This document shows positions 1 through 10,958 of a DNA stretch of 64,000 nt, piece by piece. The stretch comes from Lasiosphaeria ovina. Lineage: Eukaryota > Ascomycota > Sordariomycetes > Sordariales > Lasiosphaeriaceae. The stretch covers positions 5,518,001 to 5,582,000 of the forward strand of contig JAULSN010000002.1 of the NCBI GenBank assembly GCA_033439765.1. Direction: 5' to 3'. The translations under genes were made by a program, and so were the position numbers. Within the stretch, counting starts at the first letter, position 1. Every line of letters starts with the position of its first letter. The notes below the pieces were generated by a model that saw only the letters and a list, made by a program, of their open reading frames with translations, was not told the origin of the DNA and did no database searches.

Positions 1-266
1 CCCGCCGTATAATCCCAGATATTTCCGACGCCCTGATATGAACTCCCTCGTTTGGTTAATAGGTAACAATAAAAGAAGAAGAAAACAAAAAGACCAAGTA
101 CGCCCCCAACCTCCATTCTTCGCAGTCTAAACGTTGTTCGCGGAAATGTATGCCCAAGTGCAAATAGGCCACTACCATCCAGAATGTTGCCCCCCTTTCT
201 AGCGCCATGCTTGTCTATGCCATTATAGGTGAAAAACAACCGTCCCGCAGTAAACAAATAGAACTT

Positions 267-3055
267 TCATTGGGCCGCTTCATTTGTAGCGCGCGGGCGC
301 AGCGATGCCATGTCGGACTCTACCCGCGACGTACTACGCGCTGCTGAGTACGGCGTAGCGTCCTCGTGGGCTGGGTCCGTGGATCTCCTCGAGCTGGCTG
401 CCGTGAGTGGTTCAAGCCGGGAAGGCCCCCCATGCGAAGGTCCCGGATGCAGCAGCGAGATGAGAATGTTGCTCCGTTGGTCGCCACTCATGGTCCGGGT
501 GCGTCGGAAACTGGCCCCACGGCCGTCGGTAGCCCCCGTAATGTGTGAGTATTGCCGCGCCATCCTCGCATCAGCATCAGCGGCCTCCTTTTGGTTGAGT
601 GATTCGCTTGGGAGAAGGATGGCCCGGTCCAGCCCGTATGGCAGACCGCGATGTCTGCCACGGATCATCATGGCGATTAGAACCAGTTTACCGACGACAC
701 TGAACTGGGAGCAAAGCGATTCGTCTCCATTGGGATAGCCAAGACTCATGCCGACGGTACCGTAGGCGCTGACAATCTCGAACAGGACAGCAAACATTGA
801 GAAGCTATTGGCATCGTCTGCTCCTGCTGTTCTCCCCTCAATCAGGCGGGGGCCCTCTGAGATGGAGAGGATGAAAAAGCCAACAAATATATACCACAAG
901 TCGAAAGAGAGCTGCCGTCGCAAATGTGCCCCGACGTAGGAGAAAGCGTTGTTGCCCGCCTGCTGTTCGTCAAACTCGTTGTTATTGTAAATTCCGAGCG
1001 ACTTTTCTTCGTAGACGTTTGTTCGACGAACGGAGATGGCGATGGGGAAGACGGAGATGTACATCATAATCATGTACGAGACTTGAACACCGGGATGGAG
1101 CTGCGCCAGATTGACGCATGAGAAACCGGCCGTTCTTGTCGACGCAGCTTCGAAAAGTCCGTTCAATAACTTGAGCCCGCCTGTTGGCAAACCCTCCAGG
1201 GGCTGAGTGCCGATGTCAAGGACGATGAAGAATATCACATCGAGTCCGTTGAGAACGACAAGAAGCCAAAAGAGCCACCAGGTAGCGCCAGAGGGAAAGA
1301 GAAGGGTGAAGCACCGACGTGGATGGTCGAGCAGAAACCTTATTTCCTCATATAGCCCTGTCCCCGTGGGAACAATGAGCGACAAGGACCAGATAATAAA
1401 CCGAAGCATGACGGGAAATCCCGTGTTTCCAATGACAATGAGGAAGCTCATTAAGAGCAGAGGGAAAACTGCAGTGTTGAACGAGTTCATGCTGTCGGGG
1501 GTCAACGTGTAGCCTAGATCTAGGAAAGCCGAGTTGGCGGTGAAGAATCCCCACCATGTCCTGCCTTGTGCTGCGTCGTCAACAACGTGACCCCATCTAT
1601 CAATATTCAGGATCCACGGCACAAGACAGGCCACCCCAAAGGCCGAAAACAGCCAGAAATAGCACGTCAAGATCAGAGCAAGCGTCTTGAGGGACCGATA
1701 TTCGATGCCACCGAGTTCCTCTCTCTGCTCGACCGTAAGGTCTGGAAACTGGGAGTTGCGACCAATAGTCGGCTCCCAGCTCAGATAGGGGGTTTCGTTC
1801 GTCTTGTCTCTGGAAAAGGCTGTCCGCAGCGTGCTGATGGACGGACGTCTATTCCTCGAGGCTGCTGCTTCCACATTGCCTTCGTTGTTGGTGGCCTGTT
1901 TCTTCCGGCCCCAAGAGTGATGCTTCAGAGATGACAACACACCGACGACGGCTCTAGCGTCTTCGACAACAGGACCATCATCATCCCCCAACTCTTCAAA
2001 CTTCCGCCGGTCAGGCTCCTCAATAGTGATGGCCTGCTGGCGAGTGTCGGAGACCTGAGACCGAGGCGACCCCTCCGCTGATAAGTTGAAATGTGCTCCC
2101 TGGGGCGAAAGCAGTTCGGTATCAATGTCATCGCCATGCTCAACTCGCTTGGGACGCATACCCCGTTCAGCGTCTCTCGGGTTAGGGATGCGCAGAACCT
2201 CGTCGGACCCCTTTCTCTGCCGCTCGAGAATGGCAATATGATCCTCGTCGGGTCGTGACGGGGGGATTTTGAGAGCGTCCTCCCCAAGACCATCGCTCCT
2301 CGTGACCATTTTGGAGAACTTTATTTTTGGGATTTGCGAATGCCGGCGGTCATCGTGTTCTTCTCCATTCCCGTCCCCCTCGGCCTGTCCCTCGACAGAA
2401 GGTTCGTCGCTGTTATCGAGGGCTGGCCCATCCTTCGCCTTGCCAGTAGTAGCAGCGTTTTCCAGTAAGGTGCCGTCGTTTGTGATGCGCGATCGGGTGC
2501 CATTGTGCATGACGGTGATGCGTCTCCCATTGACTCCTTTCTCGGGATCAATGACGTCGCCCTTGGACTTGGATCTTGACTTGGACAAGGTGGCCCTTCT
2601 CTGTCGGGCCTCGCGAACAATGTGCTGGAACCGCTTCTCAAACCAATAAAGCCGGAGGAAGACGACAAACGAATTGACCGTGATGGGGTTCGCCAACATG
2701 GTCATGAGATAAAGCACAACCTGCTGAAAGGTGTTGAGGCGGTTGACATTGACCGTGTTCAACCCCGCCTGGGTGCTGGCACCACTCGCAAAGAAAAGGG
2801 CGTCAATGTAGGCCAAGTTGTGCTGGCCCGAGAAAAACAGGACGATTGATCCGGTAATGGCAAGGCCGCATATCCACAGGTCTGATATCTAGCGAGTTAG
2901 CACCTGGGGTATCAAGCATGGAAGCTGGCTGTCAATGGGCCCGGGACGCTGCGCTTACAGTGTGTAGATATGAAGTTGAAATGGGGCTTCTTGGCGAGAA
3001 ACGATGGACGTAGTGCCTTGAACTGGCCAACAACGATTTCCCGGAAGCTCTCCAT
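267..3055 (-). CDS. trk1: TRK-type potassium transporter (Trk1 family)
   Basis: High-affinity K+ uptake at the plasma membrane. Exons on the minus strand are 3055-2959 and 2881-267, joined over a 77-nt intron (donor GTAAGC, branch GCTAAC, acceptor ATATCAG). The spliced product is 903 aa, near the usual 900 aa or so of fungal TRK proteins. Four pore segments of the TRK/HKT fold are visible: ASTQAGLNT near residue 67, a Leu-Gly-Tyr-Thr segment in mid-protein, ASTRTAGFSCVN, and SAYGTVGMSLGYPN near the C-terminus. The family signature MIRGRHRGLPYGLDRAI follows. Between the first and second pore units lies a long charged cytoplasmic loop (about residues 125-400), rich in Arg, Asp and Glu, as in fungal TRK1. 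The start was chosen because the short first exon (beginning MESFREIVVGQFKALRPSF) gives the usual N-terminus before the first membrane helix. The C-terminal tail is Ser/Arg-rich. It is the leftmost gene, with no close partner. Confidence 0.93.
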
Positions 3056-4524
3056 GGCGCGGGGATAGGGCTTGAACGGGTAATATCTCGCGAAGACGTA
3101 TCAAGATGGCTAAGAGAATCGGTGTCGATATGGCGAGATGTTGCCGAGCAGGCGATGCCGGCCGAGAAGGCGAAATAAAATAAATATCAAATGTTGTTGT
3201 CAAATGCATATATTTAGAGGTTAGCGTGCCATTGACGCTTGACGCTATCTCGCGCGCGAGAGATCACGAAAACCGGGCCAGAGCAGGCGTCAGTCGAGCT
3301 TGCTGTCAAGAGCCCAGGGATGCAGTTGCGGCGCTGACATGGTGGCGTGGGCTTTGGGGGGTTTGTTCCAGATTGGGAGGCCACAGATGGCGGACGGCAG
3401 GAGGGATTGGATTTTGGAAACTGAACAAGACCACCTCAGCTGTGTTGTTTAGAGGGAAACAAGTCCCGATGGCAGCCGCGTTTTTGGGTGTTTCCCGAAC
3501 ACTAAACAGCAAGCGCGGTCTAGGGGCCGGGTTACTTACACAGTAGCCTATCGTCTGATGAGGTGGGGGAAATGAGCCTCAACGGCGTCGTGTTGATGCG
3601 AAGACGCAGGAAACTTAGTTCCAGTTCATTACGGGCACAAGGATATACGCCGCGGGGTTTCCGCAAACCGAAGGACTTTCGCCGAGGTGGCTGAGCGGGT
3701 GAACCACGCCTGATTAACAGGCCCCCCCCCCAGAGGTTGAAAGAAGATGCCCGGGAAAGAGAAAAAGAACCGAAGTGGGAAGGTAAGATACCCCAAGGCA
3801 GGTAAGCTCGGGCGAGTTAACCCTGACAAAGCGCAGGCGCGAGACAGAAATCGTTATACAGGAAACCGAAGCTTAAAAGGCTGACGAAGTCGGCTTGTAT
3901 CTTTAATTTAGACTTTGTACTCACCCGCCAAGAGAAAGGTCCGGAGACTGCCAAGTTTCCAGTCCCAGGGACCTGCCACCTGGCTGGTGCACGGGTGCGT
4001 GACAGATTGGAACGTTGGAGACTCCGTAATAAGGAAGGGGGCGAGGGTTGGAGTCAGGGGGGGCTGCTGTTGAGGCGGTGGGCCCAATGCCGCGGGTGAC
4101 AGATTGGACTGAAAATCTCTGAGACATGTGAAAAGCGTGAACTGTGAACGAGATGGAGAGACTCGAGTGGATAAAATACTGGAAGTACCTGGTGGTTAGT
4201 GGGGACTTTCTGTTGGCGTCTCAGAAGGCGCGATGCTGGGCACATGGAGGCCAAGCCCTCCTTTGACTGGACTCGAGACTTGGAGACGGATAACAAAACC
4301 AACAAGCATGACGTGCTGAGGCACGGAGTGCACATATACATGTTACCGTTTCATTGCGCAGTTTTTGTGCCTTTTTTCCCTCTTCTTGCCAGGTCGGACC
4401 TTATCTCGACCTCGCATGCAGACGAGCATTATATGTTGCCGCTCAGGGCAGGTATTCGGAGCTATCTCCAGCCCCGAAGGTGCCCTGCGTATCTGCCGAC
4501 GTGTAATTCGGGAGAGCCAACCGG

Positions 4525-5331
4525 ATGGCAGCGTATCATGGGCACCGCACTGGCCCGCGTAGCCCGTGCGCCGACAACATCAGCGACCCGCAGCCCAGCT
4601 ACCAAGTCCAGTGCGGTGCAGTTACCGCAGTGAAGGCGAGCTGCCCTTACTGCACGCCATCCCCGAGCGGCTGCCCGGGCCCGCATGATATCATTGGGGC
4701 GTGCGTTGACGAGAGGCCGGCAAAGACGGCCACGGACTGGCCGAGACAGCAAAGACGTATCAGAGGCACTTGCGAATCGGCCGGCTCTTGTCCGAGACTA
4801 TTCCGTACTGTATGTATGCACAGCACCCGGCCGCAAAGACTGAGGTGGCCGGCATCAGGTCCTGTCAGCTCCATTCCCCATGGCGAGAAACTTGGAACCC
4901 ACCTGTGCGTACGCCTGCCCCAGACTACTGCCGAGTATTTGTATAAAGCCGACGCGGATCGGAATCAATTGGAATCAATTGCTCAGGGCAGTGCTCAGAG
5001 TCGTCCTTGGCAACTGAATTGGAATCAATTGACCGGCCTGGCAGTGCTCATGTTCATGAGAAGAGCCGATTTTGTCGGTCGACAGCTTGAAGGGACACGG
5101 TTGAAACGACGCGACATCGGAGAATCACAATATATCGCCAATTGCCCTCCCAAAGCCGCCCGCTCCTCACCGCTCCTAGACGATGGCCTGATGAGAATCG
5201 CAGACGAATTTCTACCTTGCTGCATATCGCCTAGAGATGGGATGGGACTGGGTTCTCGTTTCTCACAGCACGCACGTCTCAGCTGCCTAGCCGCCAATCA
5301 GCTCTCTGCACTCAAGCACGCCCGTTACTGA
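4525..5331 (+). CDS. doubtful orphan ORF, 268 aa
   Basis: An uninterrupted ATG-started reading frame in otherwise gene-poor DNA. The translation has no recognisable domain, no signal peptide and no membrane segment. It is rich in Arg, Ser, Pro and Cys, as random GC-rich frames often are. The repeated word GGAATCAATT lies inside it and adds Asn-Gln-Leu-type residues. No intron signals or codon bias support it. It is most likely a chance frame, and it is listed only because of its length. Confidence 0.12.
   Translation: MAAYHGHRTGPRSPCADNISDPQPSYQVQCGAVTAVKASCPYCTPSPSGCPGPHDIIGACVDERPAKTATDWPRQQRRIRGTCESAGSCPRLFRTVCMHSTRPQRLRWPASGPVSSIPHGEKLGTHLCVRLPQTTAEYLYKADADRNQLESIAQGSAQSRPWQLNWNQLTGLAVLMFMRRADFVGRQLEGTRLKRRDIGESQYIANCPPKAARSSPLLDDGLMRIADEFLPCCISPRDGMGLGSRFSQHARLSCLAANQLSALKHARY
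4961..5030. repeat. three copies of GGAATCAATT
   Basis: Two tandem copies at 4961-4980 and a third at 5021-5030. Each group is flanked by related GGCAGTGCTCA words (about 4987 and 5039), so the pattern is a small imperfect segmental duplication of about 50-60 nt rather than a pure microsatellite. Confidence 0.75.
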
Positions 5332-6230
5332 GTGAGTATGATCCATAAAAAATATCAACAATATTAAGACGGGCTGCTACCACGGTCCTATCTCTGATCG
5401 CCCGCCCGTGCATTGCATTGCAGGTTGGAGGCGTGTTCCCTCTTGCTTGCATCACGGAATCAAATATCCATCGGAATCAAGGCCAGAGCGAATAATAATG
5501 GAAACGTGAACTATCGCCTCTTTCCTTCTCTCGGGTCAACTAGACCCGAGCACCGCTGCATCCCCCCATTGTGTGGAGGAGGGCGAGCTGCAAAAAAAAT
5601 CGACCTTGACACGTCTGCCATCAGGCCCGCATCGGAGGGTGAGAAGGCCTCTGAGAGAAACATGGAGGGAGCGGTGAAGAGAAAGAGCAGCCGGAAGAAG
5701 ACCGAGCTTATCTATCCCAGGTAAGGAAGGTAGGTAGGTATTTACTTTCACACCCGTCGAGAGTGCACAGTATAATGGCAGCAGCGGTGGCGGCGAAGGA
5801 TTTAGGCCGAGATTCGGAGTCACTCAAAGGAATCTCGCATGGCAGTCTCGAGACTTGGAATGACAGGTAGGATTTGTCCACCCGCTTGAGGATCGCTCCT
5901 ATGACAGAAAACAAACGCCTGTAACCAACATGCACTCACTCATACTGTCGAGGTGAGCTTGGCTGTGCTCCTAGGACCCAAGGTCCACTCAAACAACACG
6001 TTTTTATATATACAATTGGCATTGTGAGCCAAAGCCTTGCAAGCTGCAAGTTGCTTGTTTCCTATGCCTCGACGTCCTGCAAGATTCTATACATAAATGA
6101 TATACATGGCACATGCGAGTGGCCCTGTTTCGCCGTGCCACCAAGTTCCCCATAGACGTACACCTTTTGTCAAGTAGCATAAAACATACCTGATGGCGCA
6201 GAAATATTTAATAGGAGATAGGGGTGTAGT

Positions 6231-7203
6231 TCATCTCTTTTTCCCTGCGCCGCTCTTAGCCCTTGCCGCAGCAGTAGCGGCAGCGGCAGCAGCGGCAGCC
6301 TTCTTCTTCTTCTCGGCCGAGCCGCTGGTAAACACCTTGCGCGAGGCCCTCCAGTCGTGGACAATCTCGGACACGCTGCCCATGTCGTGCTTGGACTGGC
6401 GCATGAAGGTGAGGCGGGCGCGGCGGGCGCGCTTGAGGCGGCGCTTGACGAGCTCGATGCCGGCCACATTGCGGTTGTAGATCTTGAACCACATCTCGAC
6501 GCCGACCTTGCTCAGGTGGTTGCGCAGCAGTATGGCCGTGTCGATGCCCGCGCGCCGGATCGACAGGCACACGCCCGAAAAGGGCTCGCCGCCCCGCCGG
6601 TGCGTCACCGTGAGGATGTCGCCCGCCCGCACCCCCTGCTTGGTCTTGGCGAACATGGCCGTCCGCGCCCCCGTCGGGTCTAGCCGCTCAATCTGCGCCG
6701 CGTGCAGCGCCGGCAGCGGGTCCGTCACCGGCGCCGTCAGCACCTTGGGCATCGTCGTGTTCCGGTTGGTCCACGGCAGCCGGAACACGGGCTTCCCGTC
6801 GACGAACTCTGTTACCGGTTTCGGCTTGATGTTTGAGGAGTGGGCGTCCTTGATGACGCTCGGGGGGTTGTACACGGCGAAGGCCGTCCGGATCTTGCCC
6901 GTCTTGGGGTCCTGGATTTTGTCTGTAGACGCCCGTCTGTCAGTAACCACCTCCTCAATTGGCTTGCTTGCCTCGTTCCCTCTCGCGAGTGAGGGGGGCA
7001 AGAGAAGAGAATAGAGCCAACATACAAAAGTTGGGCTCTGGAAGGGGGCCGAGACCCGGACCCGTCCGAGACCGAGAAGCTGCTGCTGGCTTTTTGGTCG
7101 TCGCCGTCGCAAGCTGTCGGCGAAAAAGTCGTTGCTGCCTTGCCTGGCGCAGGCCCGCCTTCAGACAGCCCAGAGGCTGCCGGGCGAGCGGTGCGGCGTT
7201 CAT
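6231..7203 (-). CDS. mitochondrial large-subunit ribosomal protein bL19m
   Basis: Component of the mitoribosomal large subunit (bL19 family; yeast IMG1). Minus-strand exons are 7203-7026 and 6922-6231, with a 103-nt intron (donor GTATGT, branch TACTGAC, acceptor TCTACAG), giving 289 aa. The N-terminus (MNAAPLARQPLGCLKAGLRQ onward) is rich in Arg, Gln and Ala and lacks acidic residues, as expected for a mitochondrial presequence. The L19 core spans roughly residues 130-250: a GVRAGDILTVTHRRGGEPFS segment, then FSGVCLSIRRAG, and a basic KRRLKRARRARL stretch that should contact rRNA. The C-terminus ends in a Lys run followed by an Ala-rich low-complexity tail. A frame read through the intron gives a 293-aa ORF whose N-terminus makes no sense, so the spliced model is preferred. 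Divergently arranged with the next gene. Confidence 0.88.
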
Positions 7204-7586
7204 GGTGCAATTGCTTCGCGCGACGTGTCGATGCGGGCGATCAGGTCGATTCGAGGCCTTGAGCTGGGCGTTTGGTGAAGCTATCCTTTCCCTGGAGCAC
7301 AGGACAGGACCCGTCGTTGTGGTTGTGTCGGGTATCGCTAATTCGCAGGCGGTCTAGCTCCACAGAAACTTTGGCTTGCCGGCCGGGCATTCGGCCAATC
7401 ATCGCGCAGCCTTTCACAGTTTGGCAGGGGGTGAATTGGGAATTTTGGCGATCCGCTTTTCCAACAGCTCCTCTAAACGCTGGCCCGAGTTCCTGGCCGC
7501 GTTACTATCACCAAAAGAAAGAAGAAGAAAAAAACGACAACAATTATTTGTTGGGGGGTATCGATCGAGAAGTACCCGCCAACGCC
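7204..7586. promoter_or_regulatory. shared divergent promoter of two mitochondrial-protein genes
   Basis: The 383 bp between the bL19m start (-) and the start of the neighbouring presequence-bearing protein (+) hold no gene and must contain both promoters and 5' leaders. No TATA box is obvious. An A-rich patch lies at about 7511-7535, just upstream of the plus-strand start. Confidence 0.6.
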
Positions 7587-8901
7587 ATGTCTGGCATATC
7601 TTCCAGAAGCGTCCTCCGGGCCAGGAGCGGCAGGACATGGGAGGCGCTATTCAAGAAGCCCCCAGTGCAGACGAGGTGTCTACACTCGACGCCCTCTCGT
7701 CAAGGCATGTTCAGCCATAACTTACCCAAGCACCCGCGCAGACTGGACGCACTCTCTAACACGTTGCCCAATGCATGTAGTGGAAATCCCGAGCTTTGAC
7801 ACCACACGCGCGCCGCTAGAGCTCAAGGAGGCGCTGAACACGCTGCGCTCCAAAATCATCCTCCCGTCGTACCTGTCCCCCGAGACGCAGAAGATGCTGT
7901 TCCGCCCAAAGCACAAGAAGAGGATCGAGGCGGACCCGCCGACAATAGAAATCAACGACGAGGTGATCCAGTTCGCGCCCATGAACCGGCTCAAGGACCT
8001 GCCCGCGATGAAGCCGCTGGTCAACGCCGCCATCAACAACATGAAGAGCGCCAGCGACTTCCAGAACCTGCGGCCGCTGCTCGACGGCCTGCGGCACGCG
8101 CACCGCACCCTGCCAGAGTACATGTGGACGCGCATGACGAGGAAGGCCGCCCTGGCCAACGCGCTGCCCAGCATCATGACGTGCGTGCAGCATGTCGACA
8201 AGACGCACTTCAAGCTCAACCAGTCCGTGACGGTCAACGAGCTGCTGGGCTACATCCAGCAGAAGGCGGTTGACAAGGAATGGGGATTTCCCGATCTCAA
8301 GAGGGCGCTCGGCCGGACGCGCATGATCCTCGAGTTGCTCGAGACGGAGCTCCTGCACAAGCGGTCTCCCGACGAGCCGGGGGCGGTAAAGTATCCCTCG
8401 CTCCACCAGGATCCCCAAATACAAGCGGCGAGGCTGCACATGGCGGCGGCGATGGCCGTGAGGCATTACAAGGGCAAGGACAAGGGTGGACTCGTCGAGA
8501 AGTACGCGCGGGAGCTCCTGACCCTGTGGCCGAGGAACAAGGGCCTGCTCACCTTCTACCCAAAGGAGGCCTACGAGAACAAGATGCCCATGTACTACCT
8601 GACCGTGCCAGGAAACTTCACGTGGTATGCGGCGCCCGTGGCGCACGGGCTGAAACTAGCGGCTCAAGTCGTTCCGGAGCTCGCCCCTCAGTTGCTGTCC
8701 AGGGCAAAGACGGTCGAGTGCGAGATCAAGGATGAGATGAGGAAGCATCCCCTAAAGGCAAGAAGCCGGGCTATGTACGATGCGCTCTTCAATCCAGAGA
8801 AGCCTTTAGGTGCGCCTAAGGCTCCCAAGCCGGCAGAAGAGTCGGCAGAGGAGTCGGCAGAGGAGTCAGTAGAGGAGCCGGTAAAGGAGCCAGTAGCTTA
8901 G
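7587..8901 (+). CDS. nucleus-encoded mitochondrial protein of unknown role (possible mitoribosomal protein)
   Basis: Exons 7587-7704 and 7781-8901, giving 412 aa. The 76-nt intron needs a GC donor (AAG followed by GCATGT) and an acceptor at TGTAG, with a CTCTAAC branch at about 7754-7760. The join turns an in-frame presequence (39 codons, ending RCLHSTPSRQ) into the mature part starting VEIPSFDTTRAPLELKEAL. The N-terminus is a clear mitochondrial targeting signal: basic, Ser-rich, and without acidic residues in its first 19. The body is mainly helical and basic, with no catalytic motif I can name. The C-terminus is an acidic Glu/Ser repeat (EESAEESAEESVEEPVKEPV). Size, basic character and the divergent pairing with bL19m suggest a mitoribosomal or assembly protein, but that is inference. 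An alternative start at the ATG 7771 would lose the presequence. Confidence 0.7.
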
Positions 8902-8995
8902 GGGAAATGACCATCTGGCCGAGTCCAGGCGGCGTCCCCGGTCTGTATGTACAGTTTTATTTTTGTAATAATATATACCTTGTAAATGGCGACGG

Positions 8996-10318
8996 CTAGG
9001 GTAACACTATGTACTTCTCCAAGTGCTTAGGAATAGCCGAAAGCAGGTTCTTGCTCTCCAGCCACTTCCGCGAGAACAGGCGGTCGGCGTAGCGGTAGGC
9101 GCCGTCGCAGAGCACCGTCACGACGGTGTGGCCCTTGCCCAGCTTCTCGGCCACCTCCTTGGCGGCCACGACGTTGAGCGACGAGCTCGCGCCGAGATAG
9201 AGGCCCTCCTCATCGAGGCAGCGGTACACCATCTCGATGCTCTTCTCGTCGCTGATGTACAGCGACCCGTCGAGCAGGTCGAGGTCGGGCTTGAGGTTGT
9301 CGGTGATGCGGCCTTGGCCGATGCCCTCGGTGATGCTCGACCCGCTGCGCTCGACCAGCTTGCCGCCCGAGCTCAGGTACGAGTGCAGCACGCTGCCCGG
9401 CGGGTCGGCCAGGAAGCACTTGACGCGGCCGTCCGACACCGTCTTGAGGTAGCGCGTGGTGCCGGCGAGCGTGCCGGCGGTGCCCGTGGCGCACGTGAAG
9501 GCGTCGACGCGGCCGGCCGTCTGGTGCCAGATCTCGGGGCCCGTCGTCTCGATGTGCGCGCGGCGGTTGGCCGTGTTGTCGAACTGGTTGGTCCACACGG
9601 CGTTGTCGAGCCGCTCGGCGTGCCGCCGCGCCTGGTGGTTGTAGTTGTCCGGGTTCTCAAACGCCACCGCCGGCACCGGGTACACCTCGGCGCCCAGCAG
9701 GCGCAGCAGGTCGATCTTGCCCTGCGACTGCGTGTCGGGCATGTAGATGACCAGCCGGTACCCGCGGCTGCGGCACACGTGCGCGAGCCCGATGCCCGTG
9801 TTGCCCGCCGTGCCCTCCACCACCGTGCCTCCCGGCCGCAGCAGCCCGCGCTCCTCGGCGTCCTTGACCACGAACAGCGCCGCCCGGTCCTTGATAGATC
9901 CGCCCGGGTTCATGAACTCGGCCTTGCCCAGCACCTCGCACCCCGTCTCCTCCGACAGCCGGTTGAGGCGGATGAGCGGCGTGATGCCGATGGCTTTTCG
10001 TTGGGGTTAGGGCAGAGTCAGTCAATATGTCTCATAGTTTCATCCATGGGTGGCTATGTGCAGCGTCGGCCGCTCAAGTGGTGGTATTTGTGCAATTGTG
10101 TGCTGAAGTGTTGTTGGCATCTTGCAACACCTTTGACATCTTCGACACCCGAGCGTGTGCGTGCTTCTTCATGTATGGGTCTCGTCCCTCGGGCTGTATT
10201 TACCTTCTGTGAGCCCCTTGGCTATCCCCTGAGCCTTCGAGACGGCGATGAGATGCTGGCTCGGCTCTGCCATGCGTAGCGCGCTGGTCGCAAACCTGCG
10301 AACACCGTGGCGGAGCAT
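8996..10318 (-). CDS. cysteine synthase / O-acetylserine sulfhydrylase-like PLP enzyme
   Basis: PLP-dependent fold-type II enzyme of the CysK/cystathionine-beta-synthase family, probably making cysteine from O-acetylserine and sulfide. Minus-strand exons are 10318-10204 and 9993-8996, with a 210-nt intron (donor GTAAAT, acceptor CGAAAAG after a CCCTAAC branch), giving 370 aa. The splice restores [18 protein letters not shown], a typical family N-terminus. Lys73 in [12 protein letters not shown] is the expected Schiff-base lysine. The substrate loop reads [12 protein letters not shown], and the C-terminal [11 protein letters not shown] segment matches the PLP-phosphate or Ser region of the fold. 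The first 15 or so residues ([16 protein letters not shown]) are basic and could target mitochondria, with Met16 as an alternative internal start for a cytosolic form. It resembles the fungal cysteine synthase 2 (yeast Mcy1-like) group more than bacterial CysK in its [20 protein letters not shown] segment. That subgroup call is less certain. Confidence 0.88.
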
Positions 10319-10958
10319 GGTGACAGACGTGCGCTTCCGCACACCAGCGTTGCGGCGATAATTATGAGAGGTGAGGTGAGGTGAGGTAAGGTGGGTTGGG
10401 TGTTTATGACTGCCGTTAGGACTGGTCCAAGTCTGGCCAGAGCATGGAAATAGACGTTAGAAGCGCCTTGTAGGGGACCAAAGTCTTAAACTCGGGTTTG
10501 GCCTAAAAGCTAGAAACGAGACAGAAAAGCCGATGACAACTTAGGCAACCTCGAAACCGCTCAACTCAAACACGGCGCAAGTGAGGCGGGTTCAATGGTG
10601 GGCGGATGGCGCAATCGGGAGTGTCGATTTCTGTACTGTGTGTGTAGTGCTGACCCCCTGAGTGGTAGGTCTCTCTGGGCGGGGTGCAGGGATGTGGGCC
10701 GCCCTGGAATTGCCCCCCATTTTCAGCCGGACGCGACAACGCTACTGCCGGGGTACCTACGAATACCTAATGCGGCTACGAAGCTCGGCCCACTTACTTA
10801 GTACCGCGATTGTCGAAATCCAACAACCTAACCTATTCCGAACTCTGTATCGGTATCTGTTCCTTGACATCAAAGCATTGATTCAACCCAACTTAACTGC
10901 CACCGGCTGGTGACTCCCCAGCTTCTCGTCGCGCCCGAAAATTAATCAGCAACCTGGC
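10319..10958. promoter_or_regulatory. divergent promoter region, cysteine synthase / VPS72
   Basis: 640 bp separate the two divergent start codons. It contains a GGTGAGGTGAGGTGAGGTAAGG tract at about 10371-10391 and no gene that can be supported. A small ORF at 10595-10801 has no recognisable features. Confidence 0.55.

Larger units (their letters stand above)
3056..6230. other. gene-poor spacer between TRK and bL19m genes
   Basis: About 3.2 kb with no gene I can support. It begins with the TRK promoter and ends with the 3' flank of the bL19m gene. It holds a run of ten C (3722-3731), a small imperfect repeat of the word GGAATCAATT, and many short ORFs without recognisable domains. The longest, 4525-5331 (+), is listed separately. 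A GGTAGGTAGGTA-type word occurs near 5729. Confidence 0.6.

Noticed and set aside
3678..3722. tRNA-like string GCCGAGGTGGCTGAGCGG followed by a small hairpin
   Set aside because: The 5' part resembles a tRNA D-arm, but there is no 5-bp anticodon stem with a 7-nt loop, and no T-arm or matching acceptor strand follows.
7816..8646. 276-aa frame on the minus strand
   Set aside because: Antisense shadow of the mitochondrial-protein gene; Arg/Leu/His-rich reading of GC-rich codons.
9023..10279. 418-aa frame on the plus strand
   Set aside because: Antisense shadow of the cysteine synthase gene; the composition is Arg/Ala/Val/His-rich and has no domain.
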